Notes: generated by a model from the letters alone, not told the origin. A stretch of DNA of 64,000 nt from Oxydemutator sp963693105 (GCA_963693105.1 OY843752.1:868001-932000), one strand, 5' to 3'; shown: positions 36,330-44,625, numbered from the stretch's first letter. Program-made: numbers and translations.

Positions 36330-37375
36330 ACATCGCGCGCATGGTCACCGCCGCCGCCTGTTTGTGGCTCGCGGGCTGCTCGGGTACGGATGACGGCACG
36401 TCGCTGCTCGACCAGCTGGAACTGCCGACTTTCGGTTCCGAGGTTTTCATGAGCGGCGACAACGAGCCGCTTGAAGTGCCGCCCGAGCTCGACGCCGTGG
36501 ACACCAGCAACAGCCTGCAGGTTCCGGGCGGCAAGGGCCGCGTCAGCGCCGCCGCCGACGCTGCGCTGAACAGCCGCGTACTGCCGGAGCGCCTCGATTT
36601 GCAACTGCGGCGCGACGGCAGCGTCACGTGGCTGGCGGTGGATGTCAGCCCCGCGACGTTGTGGCCGGAGGTGCCGGCGTTTTTGCAGCGCAGCGGTTTC
36701 GAGGTGGTCGCGAGCAATCCGGCGCACGGCTATGTCGAGACCGGGTGGCGCGAGCGCCGCCTGGAAGTGGCTGGCGCGCGCGGCCTGGCGCGTTTGCGGT
36801 CGCGCGTGCGTGTGCGTCTGGAGCGCGAGCCCGATGCGGTGACCAACGTTTTCATTTCCTCGCGTGAAGCCGGTTTGACGGGCGGCGAGTGGCGGATTCT
36901 GCCGCCGGACGTCGAGTTCGAGCGGCGCACGCTGCTGCGCTTCAAGGACTACCTTGCGGCGGGGCGCGAGGCGGCGAGTCCGCGCATGGCCTCGCTCGAC
37001 GACGCCAGGATGGTGCTCGACATCAACAACATGGCCGGTGTCGCGGTTCTGCGGGTCGGCCAGCGTTACAGCAAGGCGTGGCGGCACGTCGGTGCGGCGC
37101 TCGGGCGCTCCGGCATCCAGGTGCGTGCCGACGACCGCAGCCGCGGCATTTACCTGGTGCGCTACGCCGACGGCGCGGCGGACGAAGCGGCGGAGATTGA
37201 CGGCGCCGCCGTGCGCGGCCAACTGTTGCAGTTGCACCTGCTGGCGAAGGGCGGGCAGACGCTGGTGACGGTGCATCCGAATGAACATGGCGCCGCCGTG
37301 CCGTACGCGCTGGCGCAGCGGGTCTTGAAACGGGTGCTGATGGCTTTCGAGACGAAGGATGTGGCGTCGCGCTGA
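36326..37375 (+). CDS. bamC: Outer-membrane assembly lipoprotein BamC (NlpB/DapX)
   Basis: 349 aa lipoprotein of the BAM outer-membrane protein assembly complex. GTG start coupled to dapA, signal peptide with lipobox LAGC, an N-terminal region rich in acidic residues (the part that contacts BamD), then two helix-grip domains. The dapA-bamC order is conserved in gammaproteobacteria and supports the call, since sequence conservation of BamC is low. The C-terminal domain ends around FETKDVASR. Confidence 0.87.
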   Translation: MNIARMVTAAACLWLAGCSGTDDGTSLLDQLELPTFGSEVFMSGDNEPLEVPPELDAVDTSNSLQVPGGKGRVSAAADAALNSRVLPERLDLQLRRDGSVTWLAVDVSPATLWPEVPAFLQRSGFEVVASNPAHGYVETGWRERRLEVAGARGLARLRSRVRVRLEREPDAVTNVFISSREAGLTGGEWRILPPDVEFERRTLLRFKDYLAAGREAASPRMASLDDARMVLDINNMAGVAVLRVGQRYSKAWRHVGAALGRSGIQVRADDRSRGIYLVRYADGAADEAAEIDGAAVRGQLLQLHLLAKGGQTLVTVHPNEHGAAVPYALAQRVLKRVLMAFETKDVASR

Positions 37376-37391
37376 ACGCGCGGCGAATAAA

Positions 37392-37610
37392 ATGACGGAA
37401 GACACTTTTCATCACAAGGACGACGAGCCGGGTTTTGTCATCGGCTGGAGGCGCAAGTACAAGTTCGAGGCCGGGCAGTACGACGACGAAATGACGTACG
37501 GACAAGCCAGAAAACGCGCCGAGGAACTTCATGCCGAACACCCCGACATGACCTTCTGGCCGAAGAAGAAGCACGTCACGTCCGCTTTCTACAACCCCGA
37601 CGCGCATTGA
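37392..37610 (+). CDS. Small conserved-looking protein of unknown function
   Basis: 72 aa, very charged and soluble, rich in His, Lys, Asp and Glu (for example FVIGWRRKYKFEAGQYDDE and WPKKKH). No signal peptide or membrane segment. The ATG at 37392 lies 16 bases after bamC, and a longer frame from 37359 overlaps bamC. It is probably cotranscribed with dapA-bamC. I do not recognise a family. Codon use and the clean start support a real gene, though its small size keeps confidence moderate. Confidence 0.6.
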   Translation: MTEDTFHHKDDEPGFVIGWRRKYKFEAGQYDDEMTYGQARKRAEELHAEHPDMTFWPKKKHVTSAFYNPDAH

Positions 37611-37645
37611 CGCGCGGTCGGTGCGGCTGAGGTCCGGTTGGCGGG

Positions 37646-38479
37646 ATGGAAAAGCCCGGGCAGTACCCGATTACGCTGGTGACGGCGTATTTTGATTTGG
37701 GGCGCAAGCAGACAAGATACTCCGGAAACCCTTATCCGGGCTGGATCAGGAACTTTTTGCCGTTTGTCCGGTGGCCGCTGGTGATATTCTGCGATGAACA
37801 GTCGCTGGACATGCTCAAGGAAGCGAGAGGGGACAAGCCGGCGGTTTATCATGTCATCCGTCTGCAGGAGTTTGTCGTGTATCCATACCGGGCCTTGTGT
37901 GAGCGTCTCGAATCCGACGGGGGAACTTCCGCCGAATATGGCCTGGTCTGGAACGAAAAATGTAATTTCCTCCGGCGGGCATTGTCGGAAAACTCTTTTG
38001 GCTCGGAGATGTTTTACTGGTGCGATATCGGCATGTTCAGGCCGCGCAGGGTGGAATTGCGTCTTTGGGAAAATGCCGAATGGCCCAATCTCAAGGTATG
38101 CCGGGCGTTGCCGCAGGACAAAGTGGTTTTGGCGCGCATTTATCTCGGCGGCTACCCCGCCATCATGGGTAATTTCTTCGGGGGTGCGGCTGCCCCGGTG
38201 CGCAGGTGGTGTGATGCTTTTTACCAATGTCTTGAGCAGCGGGCGCAGAAAGGAGCTTTCATCCATTCGGATGAGTACATGATGCAGTCGTGCTGGAAAA
38301 GACGACCGGAGCTTGCATACTTGCTGCCTTCCCGTCATGTCCCATGGCTGTGGTTGGTCAGCCTGTTGTGCAGACTGGCCGGAAAAGAAATCAGTGGCCA
38401 CAGATGGTACTTCTTGAGCGGCAAACGGTTTCCATGGAAATATTTTTGGGGAAGAATCTTTTCCGGGGCAGGGCGATGA
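37646..38479 (+). CDS. HtrL/YibB/WlaTC-like putative glycosyltransferase, array copy 1 (alpha type)
   Basis: 277 aa, first gene of an eight-gene tandem array. Family hallmarks: N-terminal ITLVTAYFDLG, then NFLPFV.WPLVIFCDEQ, a basic RGDKPAV segment, and the central FYWCDIG that probably holds the metal/nucleotide-sugar site. These match the WlaTC/HtrL family, thought to act in surface glycan synthesis. The C-terminus is of the alpha class (WYFLSGKRFPWKYF). It is the most divergent alpha copy in the array: its residues 85-110 (RALCERLESDGG) differ from the others. No signal peptide. The start is 35 bases after the 72-aa ORF, and the stop overlaps copy 2 (ATGA). Confidence 0.85.
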   Translation: MEKPGQYPITLVTAYFDLGRKQTRYSGNPYPGWIRNFLPFVRWPLVIFCDEQSLDMLKEARGDKPAVYHVIRLQEFVVYPYRALCERLESDGGTSAEYGLVWNEKCNFLRRALSENSFGSEMFYWCDIGMFRPRRVELRLWENAEWPNLKVCRALPQDKVVLARIYLGGYPAIMGNFFGGAAAPVRRWCDAFYQCLEQRAQKGAFIHSDEYMMQSCWKRRPELAYLLPSRHVPWLWLVSLLCRLAGKEISGHRWYFLSGKRFPWKYFWGRIFSGAGR

Positions 38480-39384
38480 CGCGCGGCGCCGGCAACGGGG
38501 TGAAAACGACCGGACCCTACCCGATTACGCTGGTGACGGCGTATTTTGACCTGGGGCGCAAGCAGACAAGATACTCCAGAAACTCTTATCCGGCCTGGAT
38601 TAAAAATTTTTTGCCGTTTGTCCAGTGGCCGCTGGTGATTTTCTGCGACGAACAGTCTCTGGATATGCTCAAGGAGATGCGGGGTGACAAGCCGGCAGTC
38701 TGGCACGTCATGCGTCTGGAAGAGTTTTTTGTGTACAAGTACTGGAATCTCTTGAAGAGTCTGGAAACCGACGCGAAAATTGCCGCTGAATGTGGCTTGG
38801 TCTGGCATGAAAAACACAATTTCCTTCGCCGCGCACTGTCGGAAAACCCGTTTGACTCGGAAATATTTTTCTGGTGCGACATCGGTTGTTTCAGATTCAG
38901 GTGGGACTTGCCCTCCTGGTCAGTCCGCCGGATGCAGTTTCGTCTGTTTGAAGACGTTGAATGGCCCAATCTTGAAGTGTGCCGGACACTGCCGCAAGAT
39001 AAAGCGATTGTACTGCGTTATAGGCTTCCTTCCGGCCGCCCTTTTATCCTCGCCCAATTCTTCGGCGGCGCGATGGAGCCGACACGCCGATGGTGTGATG
39101 CTTACTATCAGCGTCTCGAGCAGCGGGTGGAAAAAGGAGCGGCTGCCTATTCGAGAGGGGTTGCCTATTCGGAGGAGACAGTTATGCAATTTCTTTACAG
39201 GAGACGACCGGAACTTGTTTATGTGCTGTCTTCCGATGCCGCCCCCTGGCCCCGGCTTGTTGGACTCTTCATCCGTTTGCTTCGGGGAAAACATGCAACT
39301 AATTTCAAATGGTACTTCCTGAGTGGCAGACGGTTCCCGTGGAAATACCTGTACAGAAGAATCTTTTCCGGGGCAGGGCGATGA
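38476..39384 (+). CDS. HtrL/YibB-like putative glycosyltransferase, array copy 2 (alpha type)
   Basis: 302 aa, the longest array member. It starts with a leader (MTRGAGNGVKTTG) otherwise found only on beta copies, but carries the alpha C-terminal half (WPRLVGLFIRLLRGK, WYFLSGRRFPWKYL). It therefore looks like a recombinant of a beta 5' end and an alpha 3' end. It has a unique insertion near 39143-39180 (YSRGVAYSEE). The middle, WSVRRMQFRLFEDVEWPNLEVC, is shared almost exactly with copy 6. The open frame runs back to 38290 inside copy 1, but the ATG at 38476 is the coupled start. Confidence 0.85.
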   Translation: MTRGAGNGVKTTGPYPITLVTAYFDLGRKQTRYSRNSYPAWIKNFLPFVQWPLVIFCDEQSLDMLKEMRGDKPAVWHVMRLEEFFVYKYWNLLKSLETDAKIAAECGLVWHEKHNFLRRALSENPFDSEIFFWCDIGCFRFRWDLPSWSVRRMQFRLFEDVEWPNLEVCRTLPQDKAIVLRYRLPSGRPFILAQFFGGAMEPTRRWCDAYYQRLEQRVEKGAAAYSRGVAYSEETVMQFLYRRRPELVYVLSSDAAPWPRLVGLFIRLLRGKHATNFKWYFLSGRRFPWKYLYRRIFSGAGR

Positions 39385-40256
39385 CGCGCGGCGCCGGCAA
39401 CGGGGTGAAAACGACCGGCCCCTACCCGATTACGCTGGTGACGGCGTATTTTGACCTGGGGCGCAAGCAGACAAAACACGCCGGAAACCCTTATCCGGGC
39501 TGGATTAGAAACTTTTTGCCGTTTGCCCGGTGGCCGCTGGTGATTTTCTGCGACGAACAGTCTCTGGACATGCTCAAGGAGATGCGGGGTGACAAGCCGG
39601 CAGTCTGGCACGTCATGCGCCTGGAAGAGTTTTTTGTGTACAAGTACTGGAATCTCTTGAAGAGTCTGGAAACCGACGCGGGACTTGCCGCTGAATACGG
39701 CCTGGTCTGGCATGAAAAACACAATTTCCTTCGCCGCGCACTGTCGGAGAACCCGTTTGACTCGGAAATGTTTTTCTGGTGCGACATTGGCATGTTCAGA
39801 TTCAGGCAGGATGTGTCCGTATGGAGACTGCCCGTGAAGCATATTCGCCTGTATGAAGATGTCGAATGGCCCAGTCTCCGGGCCTGTCGGGCGTTGCCGC
39901 AGGACAAAGTGATTTTAGAAGGTGTTCGGAATGACCTCGGTGTCTGGGAGGGATGCTTTGGAGGTGCGATTGAGCCGATGCGCAGATGGTGCGATGCGTA
40001 TTATCAGAATCTTGAGCATAGATCCAGAAACGGAGCTTTTCCCCTTGCAGAAAGTTTGCCCATGAGATCTCTTCGCAGCCGACTGCCGGAGTTGGTGCAT
40101 CTCGTGCCTCCCCATATTGCTTCACCGCCGTTGCCCGTCAGATTTCTAATCTGTCTGATGATAGGAAGAGGTACATTTCGTATGGTATGGTATCTACTGA
40201 AAGGCGAACGGTGGAAATATTTGCGCAGAACATTTAACCCCGGATTTGGGCGATAA
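39381..40256 (+). CDS. HtrL/YibB-like putative glycosyltransferase, array copy 3 (beta type)
   Basis: 291 aa. Same N-terminal half as copy 2, but from about residue 145 it changes to the beta class: WRLP.KHIRLYEDVEWPSLRAC, WEGCFGGAIEPMRRWC, and a tail ending RTFNPGFGR. Start ATG at 39381 overlaps the stop of copy 2. A 19-base spacer separates it from copy 4. It forms the left half of the first full beta-alpha repeat unit. Confidence 0.85.
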   Translation: MTRGAGNGVKTTGPYPITLVTAYFDLGRKQTKHAGNPYPGWIRNFLPFARWPLVIFCDEQSLDMLKEMRGDKPAVWHVMRLEEFFVYKYWNLLKSLETDAGLAAEYGLVWHEKHNFLRRALSENPFDSEMFFWCDIGMFRFRQDVSVWRLPVKHIRLYEDVEWPSLRACRALPQDKVILEGVRNDLGVWEGCFGGAIEPMRRWCDAYYQNLEHRSRNGAFPLAESLPMRSLRSRLPELVHLVPPHIASPPLPVRFLICLMIGRGTFRMVWYLLKGERWKYLRRTFNPGFGR

Positions 40257-41123
40257 GCGCAGCGCCGACAGCAGTATGGAAACGACCGGACCCTACCCGA
40301 TTACGCTGGTGACGGCCTATTTCAGGATCAACAAGCGGGAAGAAAATTCCCCCCGTTCGTACGAGGAATGGATGATGAATTTTCTGCCGTATGTCCACTG
40401 GCCGCTGGCCATTTTTTGTGACGAGCAATCCCTGGACGGAATCAAGCGGCTGCGAGGGAACAGGCCTGCGGTCTATTTTGTCACCCGCCCGGAGGAATTC
40501 CACTCTTACAAATATCAAGACATTATTCAGGCTCAGTGCCTGAATGATGCTGAGGTGTCTATGATCTGGCATGAAAAACACAATTTCCTTCGCCGCGCAC
40601 TGTTGGAGAACCCGTTTGACTCGGAAATGTTTTTCTGGTGCGACATCGGTTGTTTCAGATTCAGTCGGGACTTGCCCTTCTGGTCGGTCCGCCGGATGCA
40701 GTTTCGTCTGTTTGAAGACGTTGAATGGTCCAATCTCCGGGTCTGTCGGGCATTGCCTCAGGACAAAGTGGTTTTGGCACGCCAATTGTACTTGGGATCC
40801 CCTTCTATCCTCGCCCAATTCTTCGGTGGCGCGATGGAGCCGACACGCCGGTGGTGTGACGCTTACTATCAGCGTCTAGAGGAACGGGCGGAGAAAGGAG
40901 CGTTCACCTGTAGCGAAGAGTGGGTTATGCAATTTCTTTACAGGAGACGACCGGAACTTGTTCATGTGCTGTCTTCCGATACCGGCCCCTGGCCCCGGCT
41001 TGTTGGACTCTTCATCCGTTTGCTTCGGGGAAAACACGTAAGTAATTTCAAATGGTACTTCCTGAGTGGCAGACGGTTCCCGTGGAAATACCTGTACAGA
41101 AGAATCTTTTCCGGGGCAGGGCG
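39381..41123 (+). repeat. Tandem repeat unit 1 (copies 3 and 4), 1743 bases
   Basis: A beta gene plus an alpha gene. Unit starts are spaced 1743 and 1755 bases apart (39381, 41124, 42879). Junction sequences recur: the alpha end TTCCGGGGCAGGGCG before each beta start, and the beta end CCCCGGATTTGGGCGATAAG before each alpha leader. Confidence 0.85.
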
Positions 41124-41127
41124 GTGA
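40276..41127 (+). CDS. HtrL/YibB-like putative glycosyltransferase, array copy 4 (alpha type, replaced N-terminal module)
   Basis: 283 aa. The first 14 codons and everything after about 40563 match other alpha copies closely, but 40318-40563 is a different sequence: FRINKREENSPRSYEEW and FHSYKYQDIIQAQCLNDAEV in place of FDLGRKQT and FFVYKYWNLL. The boundary at MIWHEKHNFLRRAL returns abruptly to array consensus. This looks like a module brought in by recombination, and it resembles the diverged copy 9 in this part (YKYRSVF..QCQRD). ATG at 40276 is used; TTG at 40246 would overlap copy 3. Confidence 0.85.
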   Translation: METTGPYPITLVTAYFRINKREENSPRSYEEWMMNFLPYVHWPLAIFCDEQSLDGIKRLRGNRPAVYFVTRPEEFHSYKYQDIIQAQCLNDAEVSMIWHEKHNFLRRALLENPFDSEMFFWCDIGCFRFSRDLPFWSVRRMQFRLFEDVEWSNLRVCRALPQDKVVLARQLYLGSPSILAQFFGGAMEPTRRWCDAYYQRLEERAEKGAFTCSEEWVMQFLYRRRPELVHVLSSDTGPWPRLVGLFIRLLRGKHVSNFKWYFLSGRRFPWKYLYRRIFSGAGR

Positions 41128-41999
41128 CGCGCGGTGCAGGCAACGGAGTGAAAACAACCGGTCCATATCCGATTACGCTGGTGACGTCGTATTTTGACTT
41201 GGGGCGCAAGCAGACAAGATACGCCGGAGACCCTTATCCGGACTGGATCAGAAACTTTTTGCCGTTTGCCCAGTGGCCGCTGGTGATTTACTGCGACGAA
41301 CAGTCTCTGGACATGCTCAAGGAGATGCGGGGTGACAAGCCGGCAGTCTGGCACGTCATGTGTCTGGAAGAGTTTTTTGTGTACAAGTACTGGGATCTCT
41401 TGAAGAATCTGGAAACCGACGCGGGACTTGCCGCTGAATACGGTCTGGTCTGGCATGAAAAACACAATTTCCTTCGCCGCGCACTGTCGGAAAACCCGTT
41501 TGACTCGGAAATGTTTTTCTGGTGTGACATCGGCCTGTTCAGATTCAGGCAGGATGCGTCCTTATGGAGACTGCCCCTGAAGCATATTCGCCTGTATGAA
41601 GATGTCGAATGGCCCAGTCTCCGGGCATGTCGGGCGTTGCCGCAGGACAAAGTGGTTTTAGAAAATGTCCGGAAGCACCTCAATGTCTGGGAGGGATGCT
41701 TTGGAGGTGCGGTTGAGCCGACGCGCAGATGGTGCGATGCGTATTATCAGAATCTTGAGCATAGATCCCGAGTAGGAGCCTTCACCTTTGTAGAAAGTTG
41801 GCCTATGACATCCCTCCGCAATCAACTGCCGGAGTTGGTGCACCTCGTGCCTCCCAATATCTCTTCACCGCCATTGCCCGTCAAATTTCTAATCTGTCTG
41901 ATGATGGGAAGAGGTACATTTCGTATGGTATGGTATCTACTGAAAGGCGAACGGTGGAAATATTTTCGCAGAAGATTTAACCCCGGATTTGGGCGATAA
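41124..41999 (+). CDS. HtrL/YibB-like putative glycosyltransferase, array copy 5 (beta type)
   Basis: 291 aa, GTG start overlapping copy 4 (GTGA). Beta C-terminal half. It differs from copies 3 and 7 by scattered changes in the donor/acceptor region (ENVRKHLNVWEG) and near the tail (FTFVESWPMTSLRNQL), ending RRFNPGFGR. The 5' half is almost the same as copies 2, 3 and 7. Left half of the second repeat unit. Confidence 0.85.
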   Translation: MTRGAGNGVKTTGPYPITLVTSYFDLGRKQTRYAGDPYPDWIRNFLPFAQWPLVIYCDEQSLDMLKEMRGDKPAVWHVMCLEEFFVYKYWDLLKNLETDAGLAAEYGLVWHEKHNFLRRALSENPFDSEMFFWCDIGLFRFRQDASLWRLPLKHIRLYEDVEWPSLRACRALPQDKVVLENVRKHLNVWEGCFGGAVEPTRRWCDAYYQNLEHRSRVGAFTFVESWPMTSLRNQLPELVHLVPPNISSPPLPVKFLICLMMGRGTFRMVWYLLKGERWKYFRRRFNPGFGR

Positions 42000-42878
42000 G
42001 CGCACCGTCGGCAACAGTATGGAAACGACCGGACCCTACCCGATTACGCTGGTGACGGCGTATTTTGATTTGGGGCGCAAGCAGACAAAACACGCCGGAA
42101 ACCCTTATCCGGGCTGGATTGGAAACTTTTTGCCGTTTGTCCAGTGGCCGCTGGTGATATTCTGCGACGAACAGTCTCTGGACATGCTCAAGGAGATGCG
42201 GGGTGACAAGCCGGCAGTCTGGCACGTCATGCGCCTGGAAGAGTTTTCTGTGTACAAGTACTGGAGTCTCTTGAAGAATCTGGAAACCGAGATAGGACTT
42301 GCCGCTGAATACGGCCTGGTCTGGCATGAAAAATACAATTTCTTTCGCCGCGCATTATCGGAGAACCCGTTTGACTCGGAAATATTTTTCTGGTGCGATA
42401 TCGGTTGTTTCAGATTCAGGCGGGACTTGCCCTCCTGGTCAGTCCGCCGGATGCAATTTCGTCTGTTTGAAGACGTTGAATGGCCCAATCTTGAAGTGTG
42501 CCGGGCACTGCCGCAAGATAAAGCGATTGTACTGCGTTATAGGGTTTCTCCCGGCCATCTTATCCTCGGCCACTTCTTCGGTGGCGCGATGGAGCCGACA
42601 TGCCGATGGTGTGACGCTTACTATCAGCGTCTCGAGCGGCGGGTGGAGAAAGGAGCGCTTGTCTATTCGGATGAGTGCGTTATGCAATCTCTTTACAGGA
42701 GACGACCGGAACTTGTTCATGTGTTGTCTTCCGATACCGGCCCCTGGCCCCGGCTTGTTGGACTTTTCATCCGTTTGCTTCGGGGAAGACACGCAAGTAA
42801 TTTCAAATGGTACTTTCTGAGTGGCAGACGGTTCCCGTGGAAATACCTGTACAGAAGAATCTTTTCCGGGGCAGGGCG
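41124..42878 (+). repeat. Tandem repeat unit 2 (copies 5 and 6), 1755 bases
   Basis: Second beta-alpha unit, twelve bases longer than unit 1. The extra length lies in the alpha gene, copy 6, which is 864 bases against 852 for copy 4. Confidence 0.85.
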
Positions 42879-42882
42879 GTGA
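42019..42882 (+). CDS. HtrL/YibB-like putative glycosyltransferase, array copy 6 (alpha type)
   Basis: 287 aa. Leader METTGPYP and alpha C-terminal half. The central part (WSVRRMQFRLFEDVEWPNLEVC, LPQDKAIVLRYR) is nearly that of copy 2, while copies 4 and 8 have KVVLARQLYLGSP there, so this segment exists in two exchangeable versions. It has FFRRALSENPF instead of FLRRALSENPF. The stop overlaps copy 7 (GTGA). Confidence 0.85.
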   Translation: METTGPYPITLVTAYFDLGRKQTKHAGNPYPGWIGNFLPFVQWPLVIFCDEQSLDMLKEMRGDKPAVWHVMRLEEFSVYKYWSLLKNLETEIGLAAEYGLVWHEKYNFFRRALSENPFDSEIFFWCDIGCFRFRRDLPSWSVRRMQFRLFEDVEWPNLEVCRALPQDKAIVLRYRVSPGHLILGHFFGGAMEPTCRWCDAYYQRLERRVEKGALVYSDECVMQSLYRRRPELVHVLSSDTGPWPRLVGLFIRLLRGRHASNFKWYFLSGRRFPWKYLYRRIFSGAGR

Positions 42883-43754
42883 CGCGCGGCGCAGGCAATG
42901 GAGTGAAAACGGCCGGACCCTACCCGATTACGCTGGTGACGGCGTATTTTGACCTGGGGCGCAAGCAGACAAAACACGCCGGAAACCCTTATCCGGGCTG
43001 GATTAGAAACTTTTTGCCGTTTGTCCGGTGGCCGCTGGTGATATTCTGCGACGAACAGTCTTTGGACATGCTCAAGGAGATGCGGGGTGACAAGCTGGCA
43101 GTCTGGCACGTCATGCGCCTGGAAGAGTTTTTTGTGTACAAGTACTGGAGTCTCTTGAAGAATCTGGAAACCGACGGGGGACTTGCCGCCGAATACGGCC
43201 TGGTCTGGCATGAAAAACACAATTTCCTTCGCCGCGCACTGTCGGAGAACCCGTTTGACTCGGAAATGCTTTTCTGGTGCGATATCGGCCTGTTCAGATT
43301 CAGGCAGGATGCGTCCTTATGGAGACTGCCTCTGAGGCATATTCGCCTGTATGAAGATGTCGAATGGCCCAGTCTCCGGGCCTGTCGGGCGTTGCCGCAG
43401 GACAAAGTGATTTTAGAAAGTGTCCGGAATGACCTCGGTATCTGGGAGGGATGCTTTGGAGGTGCGATTGAGCCGATGCGCAAATGGTGCGATGCGTATT
43501 ATCAGAATCTTGAGCATAGATCCCGAAACGAAGCTTTTCCCCTTACAGAAAATTTGCCTATGAGATTTCTTCGCAACCGACTGCCGGAGTTGGTGCATCT
43601 CGTGCCTCCCCATATTGCTTCACCGCCATTGCCCGTCGGATTTCTAATCAGTCTGATGATAGGAAGAGGTACACTTCGAATGGTATGGTATCTACTGAAA
43701 GGCGAACGGTGGAAATATTTGCGCAGAGCATTTAACCCCGGATTTGGGCGATAA
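42879..43754 (+). CDS. HtrL/YibB-like putative glycosyltransferase, array copy 7 (beta type)
   Basis: 291 aa, GTG start coupled to copy 6. Beta C-terminal half very like copy 3 (VRNDLGIWEGCFGGAIEPM). It has LFWCDIG in place of FFWCDIG and KLAVWHV in place of KPAVWHV. Ends RAFNPGFGR, then the same 19-base spacer to the next alpha gene. Confidence 0.85.
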   Translation: MTRGAGNGVKTAGPYPITLVTAYFDLGRKQTKHAGNPYPGWIRNFLPFVRWPLVIFCDEQSLDMLKEMRGDKLAVWHVMRLEEFFVYKYWSLLKNLETDGGLAAEYGLVWHEKHNFLRRALSENPFDSEMLFWCDIGLFRFRQDASLWRLPLRHIRLYEDVEWPSLRACRALPQDKVILESVRNDLGIWEGCFGGAIEPMRKWCDAYYQNLEHRSRNEAFPLTENLPMRFLRNRLPELVHLVPPHIASPPLPVGFLISLMIGRGTLRMVWYLLKGERWKYLRRAFNPGFGR

Positions 43755-43773
43755 GCGCACCGCCGACAGCAGT

Positions 43774-44625
43774 ATGGAAACGACCGGCTCATACCCGATT
43801 ACGCTGGCAACGGCGTATTTTGACCTGGGGTGCAAGCAGACAAAATACGCCGGAAACCCTTATCCGGTCTGGATTGGAAACTTTCTGCCGTTTGTCCGGT
43901 GGCCGCTGGTGATTTTCTGCGACGAACAGTCTCTGGACATGATCAGGGAGATGCGGGGTGACAAGCCGGCAGTCTATCACGTCATGCGCCTGGAAGAGTT
44001 TTTTGTGTACAAGTACTGGAATCTCTTGAAGAATCTTGGAACCGACGAGGGACTTACCGCTGAATACGGTTTGGTCATGCATGAAAAACACAATTTCCTT
44101 CGCCGCGCACTGTCGGAGAATCCGTTTGACTCGGAAATGTTTTTCTGGTGCGACATCGGTAGTTTCAGATTCAGAGGGGGCGTCCTCTTCTGGTCACAAT
44201 TTCGTCTGTTGGAAAGCGTTGAATGGCCCAATCTCCAGGTCTGTCGGGCATTGCCGCAGGACAAAGTGGTTTTGGCACGCCAATTGTACTTGGGATCCCC
44301 TTATTTCAAGGGTGGTTTCTTCGGCGGCGCGATGGAGCCGACACGCCGATGGTGTGACGCTTACTATCGGCATCTCGAGCAGCGGGCGGAGAAAGGAACG
44401 CTTATCTGTAGCGACGAGTGGGTTATGCAATCTCTTTACAGGGGATCGCCGGAACTTGTGCATGTGCTGCCTCATGATATCGGTCCCTGGCCCCGGCTTG
44501 TTGGACTCTTCATCCGTCTGCTTCGGGGAAAATACGCAAGTAATTTCAAATGGTATTTTCTGAATGGCCGACGGTTCCCGTGGAAATACCTGCACAGAAG
44601 AATTTTTTCCAAGTCGGGCTCATAA
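43774..44625 (+). CDS. HtrL/YibB-like putative glycosyltransferase, array copy 8 (alpha type)
   Basis: 283 aa, last of the array and the most drifted of the repeat units: C in place of R in LGCKQTKYAG, IREMRGDKPAVYHV, VMHEKHNFL, and a shortened centre (FRGGVLFWSQFRLLESVEW, lacking the SVRRM block). Alpha tail with the altered end FSKSGS. The end is 33 bases from the chosen leuC ATG, so leuC may be read from the same transcript. Confidence 0.85.
   Translation: METTGSYPITLATAYFDLGCKQTKYAGNPYPVWIGNFLPFVRWPLVIFCDEQSLDMIREMRGDKPAVYHVMRLEEFFVYKYWNLLKNLGTDEGLTAEYGLVMHEKHNFLRRALSENPFDSEMFFWCDIGSFRFRGGVLFWSQFRLLESVEWPNLQVCRALPQDKVVLARQLYLGSPYFKGGFFGGAMEPTRRWCDAYYRHLEQRAEKGTLICSDEWVMQSLYRGSPELVHVLPHDIGPWPRLVGLFIRLLRGKYASNFKWYFLNGRRFPWKYLHRRIFSKSGS

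Larger units (their letters stand above)
38476..44625 (+). repeat. Tandem gene-family array with alternating alpha/beta copies
   Basis: Seven consecutive genes (copies 2-8) share long, almost identical 5' halves, for example the stretch encoding MLKEMRGDKPAVWHVMRLEEF at 38665, 39565, 41310, 42185 and 43075. They alternate between two C-terminal classes. Copy 1 (from 37646) is an older, more divergent member at the left edge. Alpha-to-beta junctions are all ATGA/GTGA overlaps; beta-to-alpha junctions are all 19-base spacers. Confidence 0.85.
42879..44625 (+). repeat. Tandem repeat unit 3 (copies 7 and 8), 1747 bases
   Basis: Third beta-alpha unit. It ends at the leuC side without a fourth beta gene: copy 8 finishes with a different tail (FSKSGS) instead of the FSGAGR seen in other alpha copies, so the array stops at a junction rather than at a complete unit. 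Confidence 0.8.

Noticed and set aside
38335..44091. Series of repeated 100-170 aa minus-strand frames across the glycosyltransferase array
   Set aside because: They repeat only because the plus-strand genes repeat. They cross gene junctions, lack ribosome sites, and are shadows.
37646..44625. Array considered as a CRISPR or satellite repeat
   Set aside because: Repeat units are about 1.75 kb of intact coding sequence, not short direct repeats with spacers.
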